From HGM04593 sp045591315 (lineage in GTDB: Bacteria; Bacteroidota; Bacteroidia; Bacteroidales; Bacteroidaceae), in contig JAZNSN010000070.1 of NCBI GenBank assembly GCA_045591315.1, forward strand, positions 1 to 33,463: a stretch of DNA of 33,463 nt. The letters run 5' to 3'. This document shows positions 8,742 to 14,606 of this stretch, piece after piece. How positions within the stretch are numbered: position 1 is the stretch's first letter; each line of letters opens with the position of its first letter. The position numbers and the translations under genes were made by a program. The notes below the pieces were generated by a model, which was given only the letters and a program-made list of their open reading frames with translations, did no database searches and was not told the DNA's origin.

Positions 8742-9646
8742 CTAAACTATATAAGTTCCGCACCTTCACAACATCATATTATTTTCCTAAGGTAAAAAAA
8801 GAGACAACATTTCTATATGGGTTGTATAGCCCATTTGGCGGCATATTGTCAAGAACATACTGGTACCTATTCAAGAGATGCCATATAGTTAGGTTTCTTA
8901 CAGGGACAGACTCTTGCAATGTCGATTTTCCATATGAAAAGATAAAGGCTATTGAAGGACAGGATTCATTAATGTCATTTAATATGGGTTCTCCTGGCGT
9001 TGAACAGAAGATTTCCATATTAGGTTGGGACAAGAACTTAAAAAAAGAGTTCTTTGCAAAATTCTCGCAAAAGCCTAAAGCCATAGAACTTACGAAAAAT
9101 GAGATAGCAGTGTACAAATTGTTATCGGGAACCGGTCTTGTCCCCAAACTGTTACAAGAGAAGATTGGAGACGGTTTTGCGTTTCTAAAGACAGAGTTCG
9201 TTAAAGGAGTAAGACCCAAAAGTACTGATCTAACGGATGAAATTATAAACTTGAGCATTAAACTGAGCATTTATCACCTGACAAATACAAAAATAGACGA
9301 TGAAGGTTTGGTTATAGCTCTCAGCCATGGCGACTTCTGCCCATGGAATATGCTTGTGCATGATGGTAAAATAAGATTGATTGATTGGGAGTTAGCAACA
9401 GACCGCCCATTAGGACACGATTTGTTTACCTACATTATACAGGCCTCACTGCTACTTAACCCCGAAAAGAACCTAAACGAGGTTATAGTATCGAATAGCG
9501 ACAATATAAAAAAATACTTTGTAGCGTTTGGCATTAAAGAATACATGCCATACCTTAAAGCATTTGTTGACGAGCGCAAACAATATGAATTTAGCAAAGG
9601 GAACAAAGAGAGAGCAGAACGATTAAACGAAATTGTAATAAGATGA
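8738..9646 (+). CDS. APH/choline-kinase-like phosphotransferase
   Basis: A 302-aa protein-kinase-like small-molecule phosphotransferase. The catalytic loop is HGDFCPWN at residues 197-204 and the metal-binding motif is IDWE at 215-218, with D216. Upstream, NEIAVYKLLSGTGLVPKLL and the following strand correspond to the N-lobe and hinge of the APH fold. The usual N-lobe nucleotide loop is not obvious and the first 90 residues are atypical. It overlaps the genes on both sides by 4 nt (ATGA), so it is firmly part of the operon. Family members phosphorylate antibiotics, choline, ethanolamine, homoserine or sugars. From context I infer a sugar or alcohol that ends up on the glycan rather than drug resistance. 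Confidence 0.85.
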   Translation: MTKLYKFRTFTTSYYFPKVKKETTFLYGLYSPFGGILSRTYWYLFKRCHIVRFLTGTDSCNVDFPYEKIKAIEGQDSLMSFNMGSPGVEQKISILGWDKNLKKEFFAKFSQKPKAIELTKNEIAVYKLLSGTGLVPKLLQEKIGDGFAFLKTEFVKGVRPKSTDLTDEIINLSIKLSIYHLTNTKIDDEGLVIALSHGDFCPWNMLVHDGKIRLIDWELATDRPLGHDLFTYIIQASLLLNPEKNLNEVIVSNSDNIKKYFVAFGIKEYMPYLKAFVDERKQYEFSKGNKERAERLNEIVIR

Positions 9647-10743
9647 AGAAACCACACATACTTTTCATTACCCCACTGCCACCGCCTGTACACGGGTCAG
9701 CAATGGTGAGCCAATACATAAAGGATTGCAAAGAACTGCAAGAGGAGTTCGTGTGCGATTTTGTAAACTTATCGACATCGCGCAACATCGACGAAATTGG
9801 CAAGAAATCGCTGATGAAATACATACGTTTCATTGGGGCCTACTTCATTACATTCTGGAAACTGCTGACAAAGCGTTATGCTCTATGCTACCTTGCAATA
9901 ACATGTCACGGAATGGGATTCTTGAAGGATGCACCTTTTGTGTTGCTGTGTAAGCTTTTCTGCAGGAGGGTTGTCATTCACCAGCACAACAAGGGAATGA
10001 GCAATTGTGTTGATAAACAACCCTACAAATGGCTGTTGCCACTTGTTTACAGAAATACAAAGGTCATTCTACTTTCGTGGTACCTATACCCCGACATAGA
10101 AAAGGTTGTAAAGAAAGAGCAGGTAATGATATGCCCCAACGGCATACCTGAGATTTTTGAAAGCGAGCCGCATTTTGAACGCAATAATGAAGTTCCGCAT
10201 CTGTTGTTCCTGTCAAATCTTATCCCAAGCAAAGGGGTATATGTGCTGCTCGACACCTGCAAGATACTCAAAGATAAAGGATACAATTTTATTTGCAATT
10301 TTGTTGGTGGAGAGAGCAAGGAAATAACTAAGGAAATATTTGAAAAGGCTATTGAAGAAAGAGGACTAAATGATTACGCTATATATAATGGTGCTAAATA
10401 CGGTGAAGATAAAGTTGCGTTTTTCTCAAATGCTGATATTTTTATACAGCCAACATTGAATGATTGTTTTCCTTTAACTCTATTGGAAGCTATGCAGTAT
10501 CAACTGCCAATTGTATCTACAAGCGAAGGAGCTGTCCCGGATATTGTAAGTGACGGCAAAAATGGTTTTGTATGTAAAAGAGAAGATGCTGCAGGCACGG
10601 CCACAGCTATTGAGACATTGCTAGGAAACAAAGAAAAATGCGCCCAAATGGGAGAAAACGGATATAAAATATTTAAAGAGAGATTTACTCTTAATATTTT
10701 CAATGAAAACATAACCAATGTCTTGAAAGGGATTGTACAATAA
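9643..10743 (+). CDS. Glycosyltransferase family 4 (GT-B), DX7E variant
   Basis: A 366-aa GT-B transferase with the N-terminal loop ITPLPPPVHGSAMVSQYI. The C-terminal half has LLFLSNLIPSKGVYVLLDT, the start of the donor domain. Its donor motif has Asp in place of the first Glu (D274-CFPLTLL-E282), followed by EAMQYQLPIVSTSEGAVPDIV. Start and previous stop overlap as ATGA. The first two thirds have more balanced base use than the last third, which turns AT-rich from about 10300 onwards. It is the last recognisable biosynthetic gene before the DUF4238 gene 27 nt downstream. Confidence 0.9.
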   Translation: MKKPHILFITPLPPPVHGSAMVSQYIKDCKELQEEFVCDFVNLSTSRNIDEIGKKSLMKYIRFIGAYFITFWKLLTKRYALCYLAITCHGMGFLKDAPFVLLCKLFCRRVVIHQHNKGMSNCVDKQPYKWLLPLVYRNTKVILLSWYLYPDIEKVVKKEQVMICPNGIPEIFESEPHFERNNEVPHLLFLSNLIPSKGVYVLLDTCKILKDKGYNFICNFVGGESKEITKEIFEKAIEERGLNDYAIYNGAKYGEDKVAFFSNADIFIQPTLNDCFPLTLLEAMQYQLPIVSTSEGAVPDIVSDGKNGFVCKREDAAGTATAIETLLGNKEKCAQMGENGYKIFKERFTLNIFNENITNVLKGIVQ

Positions 10744-10770
10744 TATACGACAAAACCAATAACCCGAACA

Positions 10771-11904
10771 ATGCAAGAGAAGCAATCAAAAAAATGCAAT
10801 GTAAAGAACCAGCATTATGTTCCACAATTTTATTTGAAGAACTTCTCAAAAGACAAAAAGAATATTGGAGCATTTGTTATTGAGAACTGTAAATATGTAG
10901 CTTCAGCTTCAATAAAGCACCAATCAAGTGAGGATTACTTCTATTCCGAGAATCCCGATATTGAAAGAGACCTTGGAGCATTGGAAAGGGATGCTAAAAT
11001 TGTCATTGACACCATAAGCGGGAACCCTAAAGTAAAACTAAACAGCAAAAATGCATATACACTATATCTGTTTACAATGATACAGCAGGGCAGGACACTT
11101 GCTAATGCAAATTTTGTCCAAAACCACATAAATGCTACCACACGCGAGATTCTAAAGATAAAGAATAAAATTGGGGATACAGAAGAAACAGAAGGAGTTG
11201 ACAATTTTGATATTGACGGACTTAATCTAAAAATAGAGCATCCAGCAAGGTTGTCGCTCGCAGCACAGGCGGCACTTGCAAACACATGTATAGATCTGCA
11301 TAGAAAAATTATTATAAACAATACTCAAAAGCCTTTCATTACAAGCGATAACCCGGTTGCAATATACAACACATTTATTGAGAGAATGAATACAGGAGTG
11401 TATTCATTGGCATCAAGGGGATTACAGATATTCTTACCTCTGAATCCCTCGTTGGCATTGTTTCTTTACGACTCCAAATGCTATAAGATTGGAAGGCGCA
11501 AAGACAGTTTCATTGAATTGAACAACAGCAGTGATATAAATGAGCTGAACAGGCTAACCGTTTTAAATGCTGAAAGAACATTGTATTTTGAACAGGATTC
11601 AATAAAAGAATCAGAATTGTCGGCACTGGTAAATGAGAACGAGAAGTACAGAGTTAGGCAATCAGCAAGAGCATTTAGGGAAAGAATTGAAGAGGATAAA
11701 ATTGCTGTAGTAACATATCATTTACCTATATTATGTAAACTATCATTATCATTTATAAAGGAGCTAACTGCATATAAAGCTTTGAAACCTACAGAATTCA
11801 ACCACGACAAGCATTGTTACAGGGAGATTGCATATCATAGGAATGAAATTATTGAAGCAACAATTGGCAAGCAATTCTTCCAAGAAATCTTTAAACAGAG
11901 ATAA
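10771..11904 (+). CDS. DUF4238 domain protein
   Basis: A 377-aa soluble protein. The N-terminal signature QHYVPQFYLKNFS (residues 14-26) and the mid-protein motif PFITSDNPVAIYN are the hallmarks of DUF4238. The function of the family is not established. Members are scattered in accessory regions of many bacteria. No signal peptide or membrane segment is visible. The C-terminal third (from about residue 290) is rich in charged helices. It starts 27 nt after the last glycosyltransferase and is probably on the same transcript, but nothing in the protein suggests carbohydrate chemistry. It may be a passenger gene, for example stress or defence related. That last point is a guess. Confidence 0.8.
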   Translation: MQEKQSKKCNVKNQHYVPQFYLKNFSKDKKNIGAFVIENCKYVASASIKHQSSEDYFYSENPDIERDLGALERDAKIVIDTISGNPKVKLNSKNAYTLYLFTMIQQGRTLANANFVQNHINATTREILKIKNKIGDTEETEGVDNFDIDGLNLKIEHPARLSLAAQAALANTCIDLHRKIIINNTQKPFITSDNPVAIYNTFIERMNTGVYSLASRGLQIFLPLNPSLALFLYDSKCYKIGRRKDSFIELNNSSDINELNRLTVLNAERTLYFEQDSIKESELSALVNENEKYRVRQSARAFRERIEEDKIAVVTYHLPILCKLSLSFIKELTAYKALKPTEFNHDKHCYREIAYHRNEIIEATIGKQFFQEIFKQR

Positions 11905-12020
11905 AAAATATATGCTGTTTCACAATTGGGTACATTCGTTTTCCAGAAACAGTTTTTTAATTATATAACTAGAGCAAATGTAACACATAACAAATTCTTA
12001 GCTTACACACATCCATTTCT

Positions 12021-12101
12021 ATAATAAAATTTGAGTGTGCCGCGTTATCGCAACGGGGCACACTCGGTTTGATAGATTTTCTGCTTTAACATAAATGTAT
12101 A
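12021..12101 (-). ncRNA. Candidate leftward small RNA ending in hairpin plus U-rich tail
   Basis: On the minus strand a good promoter (see 12108-12138) would start RNA near 12101. About 35 nt later comes the 14-bp hairpin at 12065-12033, followed by a U-rich tail (AAATTTTATTAT, 12032-12021). The product would be about 80 nt with no ORF. It would end near the 3' end of the DUF4238 gene without overlapping it. This is inferred from promoter and terminator geometry only. The hairpin could simply be a terminator shared with the + strand operon. Confidence 0.3.
12033..12065. terminator. 33-nt hairpin, copy 1, possible bidirectional terminator
   Basis: GAGTGTGCCGCGTT (12033-12046), loop ATCGC, then AACGGGGCACACTC (12052-12065): a 14-bp stem with one mismatch. 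It lies 130 nt after the last gene of the glycan operon. The minus-strand exit has a U-rich tail, the plus-strand exit a weaker one (GGTTTGATAGATTTT). A close copy is at 13934-13966. Confidence 0.6.
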
Positions 12102-12107
12102 ACACTG

Positions 12108-12138
12108 CAAATATACAACACAAAATAGCTGTTTGCAA
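12108..12138 (-). promoter_or_regulatory. Bacteroidetes-type promoter pointing left
   Basis: Read on the minus strand: TTG (12138-12136), a 20-nt spacer, then TATATTTG (12115-12108), a full -33/-7 match with the same spacing as the promoters at 20-50 and 12388-12418. No leftward gene follows, only the hairpin at 12065-12033. Confidence 0.45.
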
Positions 12139-12200
12139 GTGTTTTTTGCAAAATTTTAGCACATAACGGCTAACTTACTTCATTTATCGCTTGAGCATGA

Positions 12201-12240
12201 GCAATTCTGAGGCCCTTAGGCCGAAAGAGATTGCATTTTT
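12201..12240 (+). terminator. Imperfect hairpin with T-run
   Basis: GCAAT...GGCC, loop CTTA, GGCC...ATTGC (12201-12234) folds as an interrupted stem and is followed by ATTTTTCT. This is a plausible rightward intrinsic terminator for any read-through from the glycan operon. It belongs to a gene-free stretch (11905-12387) that otherwise holds the candidate small RNA and the hairpin at 12307-12329. Confidence 0.4.
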
Positions 12241-12306
12241 CTACTTCTCACCCCGTAAGGGGCAAAGTGGATAACCAAACTCCCTCCGCTGCACTATGTT
12301 ACGCTC

Positions 12307-12329
12307 GTCCCTCTATTAAAAAGAGGGAC
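12307..12329. repeat. Intergenic palindromic element
   Basis: GTCCCTCT, loop ATTAAAA, AGAGGGAC: a perfect 8-bp stem, preceded by CCCTCCGCTGC and TTACGCTCGTCC, which look like parts of a dispersed REP-like intergenic element. No T-run on the + side. Copy number elsewhere in the genome cannot be judged from the window. Confidence 0.4.
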
Positions 12330-12387
12330 AGTAGAAACTAAGCAATAACTACAAAAACAAGATAAACAAAAATTAAGCTACCATTGC

Positions 12388-12418
12388 TTGATTTTGTTTC
12401 CAAAATGCTCTATTTTTG
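12388..12418 (+). promoter_or_regulatory. Bacteroidetes-type promoter fused to a glycosyltransferase remnant
   Basis: TTG (12388-12390), a 20-nt spacer and TATTTTTG (12411-12418) match the consensus fully. Only about 15 nt separate it from the first codon that aligns to glycosyltransferases (12433), and the missing N-terminal half is not present. The promoter therefore seems to have been joined to the remnant by a deletion. It could now drive the acyltransferase gene at 12898. Confidence 0.55.
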
Positions 12419-12432
12419 CAGCATTACGGAAA

Positions 12433-12888
12433 CAAATAATTGGAAGCGGCACAGACGGGGAAACAAGCCGTTACAAAACATCATCGGCTAATCTTGGTAT
12501 AGACGATATGGTTGTTTGGCACGGCAAAATTCCAAATGCCGAGGTACAGAGAATTATGCGTAAAAGCGACATATTCCTCTTTACAAGTATAATGGAGGGT
12601 ACACCACATGTTGTTCTGTAAGCCATACAGAATGCCTTGCCTGTCATCTGTTTTAATGCCTGCGGACAGAGCGGTGTTGTCAATGAAACAATCGGAGTAA
12701 AGATTCCTCTTACAAACAATGAGAGAGTTGCAGTTGATTTCTCGAATGCAATAAGAAGGCTGTACAACAACACTGATGAACTGAAACAGATGAGCATCAA
12801 TTGCAACCAGAGACAGAAAGAGATTAGCTGGGATGGCAAAGCCAAAACGATGGTAGGAATATATGAGAAAGCGATAAAAGCGAAATAA
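12433..12888 (+). pseudogene. Broken GT4 glycosyltransferase (N-terminus lost, internal stop)
   Basis: The frame encodes only the C-terminal donor domain of a GT4 enzyme. It starts abruptly at QIIGSG, without the roughly 200-250 preceding residues, and continues through LGIDDMVVWHGKIPN and SDIFLFTSIMEGTPHVVL. An in-frame TAA at 12619-12621 follows, after which the same frame continues with AIQNALPVICFNACGQSGVV to the end. The stop stands exactly where the second Glu of EX7E is expected (E-GTPHVVL-stop-AIQNALP), and GAA or GAG to TAA/TAG type changes are common. Here GAA to TAA needs one base change. The C-terminus (GVKIPLT, ISWDGKAKTMVGIYEKA) matches the GT4 at 7524-8741. Two lesions make function very unlikely. 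Confidence 0.88.
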
Positions 12889-12897
12889 GAATTACTT

Positions 12898-13881
12898 ATG
12901 CAAAGAATTGACAGTTTTGATTATATAAGAGTTATTGCAGCATTTGGAATTGTGTTGTGCCATTGTTGTTTTGGAATTGAAGATTTCTCATTCCTAGGTA
13001 GTTTCCTTGGAAGCACATTCAATGTGATATTCCTTACAATGTCAGCATTCCTCTTAGGAATGAAATGGGAAGCAGGGAATTACAAACCATACAAACCACA
13101 ATTATTGACTAAAAGGATTGTAAAACTAACGTACTCTTACTATCCATTCTTGTTGGCGATGTTTATGTTTCTTGTTTATGCAGGATACAAAGTTAGTATC
13201 AAAAACATTGCAATGCATTTAACATTTTTGCCTTGGTTTGACAAATTACCAGGTTTTGGCCATCTGTGGTTTATAACAATGATTGTATTCTGTTATATTG
13301 CCATATATCTGTTTACAAATATGCCAAAAGCATTTGTTAAAATATGTAAACAAAAAAAGGGGGGGGTGTTTTTGGCATTAATATTAGCAGGAACTTCGCA
13401 AATAATTTTCGGCAAGCTTAACCTGCCAAATTACGTTTTTATCTACTTGATTGCATATATACTGGTTTTTATTAATGCAAACAGGATTCTATACTTCTTT
13501 AACAAAATACCAAGATTATACTTGACAGTAGTTGCATTTACAGTTATACCAACAACAATATATCTGTTCAAAGAAAATACGTTTAATAATTACACATATG
13601 TTTGGATAGGAATAGTTAACGCAATTGTTATTTTCTCTTTTCTGTATCGCCTGTTAGAGAATGTGAAATACAATAGAATTATTGCATATATATCTTCTAT
13701 CACTTTTGAAATATATCTTGTTCATCATGTATTCTGCTTTGGTAAGTATTCAATTTATAAACTAATAAATAACCCGATACTAGGAACATTAGCAATATTT
13801 GCCATCAGTATAACGTTGGCTGCCATACTAAACTACATAAGCAATACCATAAAAAAACTAATAGAAAAGAAGAAGAATTAA
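12898..13881 (+). CDS. Membrane acyltransferase, acyltransferase-3 family
   Basis: A 327-aa integral membrane enzyme of the OafA/WecH-like family, which moves acetyl or other acyl groups onto exported sugars. The first membrane segment has the conserved Arg and His (RVIAAFGIVLCH, R10 and H21), followed by FLTMSAFLLG and about eight more hydrophobic segments. FGHLWFITMIVFCYIAIY and FEIYLVHH are typical internal motifs. It starts 9 nt after the broken glycosyltransferase and may be read from the promoter at 12388. An A7G8 tract lies inside the reading frame at 13352-13366, and at the length seen here the frame is open. A change in tract length would truncate the protein at about residue 155. 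Its acceptor could be the adjacent glycan (inference). Confidence 0.85.
   Translation: MQRIDSFDYIRVIAAFGIVLCHCCFGIEDFSFLGSFLGSTFNVIFLTMSAFLLGMKWEAGNYKPYKPQLLTKRIVKLTYSYYPFLLAMFMFLVYAGYKVSIKNIAMHLTFLPWFDKLPGFGHLWFITMIVFCYIAIYLFTNMPKAFVKICKQKKGGVFLALILAGTSQIIFGKLNLPNYVFIYLIAYILVFINANRILYFFNKIPRLYLTVVAFTVIPTTIYLFKENTFNNYTYVWIGIVNAIVIFSFLYRLLENVKYNRIIAYISSITFEIYLVHHVFCFGKYSIYKLINNPILGTLAIFAISITLAAILNYISNTIKKLIEKKKN
13352..13366 (+). repeat. A7G8 homopolymer tract inside the acyltransferase gene
   Basis: Seven A followed by eight G, encoding KQKKGGV at about residues 152-158. Poly-G tracts of this length are prone to slipped-strand mispairing, and one base gained or lost would shift the frame. 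No other G run of this length was noticed in the window. Confidence 0.75.
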
Positions 13882-13933
13882 GATACAAACACCACAAAGA
13901 ATGCTAGTATTATACGCAACCTATAATACTATA

Positions 13934-13966
13934 AAGTGTGCCGAGTTATCACAACGCGGCACACTC
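13934..13966. terminator. 33-nt hairpin, copy 2, convergent terminator
   Basis: AAGTGTGCCGAGTT, loop ATCAC, AACGCGGCACACTC. Its right arm is the exact complement of the left arm of the hairpin at 12033-12065. It sits between the stop of the acyltransferase gene (13881, rightward) and the stop of the small leftward gene (13976), so it can end both. The minus-strand exit is T-rich (TTTATAGTATTATAG), similar to copy 1. Confidence 0.65.
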
Positions 13967-13975
13967 CTTATAATA

Positions 13976-14170
13976 TCATGCCTCAAATTCCTTCTCTTGC
14001 TGTTTCTTGTACTCTTCCCATGCTGCCAACTCTATGGTTGTAGCCTGTCGGTAGTTCTCACTTGTGGCACTCACTCCCTTGCCCTCACGGAAAAACACAC
14101 GTTCCTCTATTGGCAAGTTCTCTACGTTTTGGGTGTAATATACACCATCCTTTTTTTCTAGTTTATTCAT
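13976..14170 (-). CDS. Small 64-aa protein, probable tail-fibre companion
   Basis: A 64-aa charged protein (MNKLEKKDGVYYTQNVENLP... ending KQQEKEFEA) with no signal peptide or membrane segment. ATG start at 14170 after an A-rich leader. It lies downstream of the 590-aa tail-fibre-like gene on the same strand and ends at the hairpin 13934-13966. The C-terminal WEEYKKQQEKE helix is the kind of short accessory found near phage tail genes, but I do not recognise a named family. The 415-nt gap to the tail gene makes co-transcription uncertain. Function unknown. Confidence 0.6.
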   Translation of the reverse strand: MNKLEKKDGVYYTQNVENLPIEERVFFREGKGVSATSENYRQATTIELAAWEEYKKQQEKEFEA

Positions 14171-14585
14171 GGTTTTTTAATTATTAAATTTGCAACTCCA
14201 AGCACCAGCCTCGTTTCGTGACTCTTGTCATTACAATACAAATGTTAGGGTTACAATTATTTGTTAATGTTATCAGAGATGTCTCACATACGTTCGACAT
14301 GACATATTTCGCGGTTTTTGCCATCTCGACAGAGCATTGCGACGGAGAGATCTCTATCCGCGCGATTTTGAGATTTTTTCGGGCAAAGCCCTCAACAACA
14401 CGTCTCCACTTCGTGTTATTCGCAAAAGGCTCATCGAAAACCTCTTTTAATTTTTCTCATTAAGGTATGGCCGAAATGACAGGGTACCTTGAAACTGAAA
14501 ACTGAAAGCGGAAAATAGCTTATCTCTTTGCTCTGTTATCTGCACTCTGTTATCTGTAATCTGTACTCTGTTATCTGTTATTTCG
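14171..14585. repeat. Gene-free mosaic of intergenic repeats, with a heptamer tandem repeat
   Basis: I see no gene here. Two imperfectly inverted elements occupy about 14278-14362 (GATGTCTCACATACGTTCGA, and CATCTCGACAGAGC with GCGACGGAGAGATCTC), resembling dispersed REP-like units. At 14531-14579 a 7-nt unit close to (C/A)TCTGT(T/A) repeats about seven times. CTCTGTTATCTG appears exactly at 14531, 14545 and 14566, that is, at 14- and 21-nt steps. A short GAAACTGAAAACTGAAAG run precedes it. Such stretches mark recombination-prone junctions. Confidence 0.55.
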
Positions 14586-14606
14586 TTAGGCTGAGACTAA
14601 CGAAAT
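14580..14606 (-). terminator. Hairpin over the stop codon of the tail-fibre-like gene
   Basis: ATTTCGTTAG (14580-14589), loop GCTGAGA, CTAACGAAAT (14597-14606): a perfect 10-bp stem that contains the TAA stop codon (14588-14586 on the minus strand). No clear T-run follows on the minus strand. It may protect the 3' end or act as a weak terminator. Confidence 0.45.

Noticed and set aside
12197..12274. A 25-codon ATG frame (MSNSEALRPKEIAFFYFSPR...)
   Set aside because: It lies across the imperfect hairpin at 12201-12234 and REP-like sequence, lacks a promoter or RBS in phase, and is better explained as intergenic repeat sequence.
12388..12888. Treating the two halves of the GT4 remnant as two small real genes
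   Set aside because: Both halves lie in one frame and align to one donor domain; a single in-frame TAA separates them. The first half's ATG-like start overlaps the promoter.
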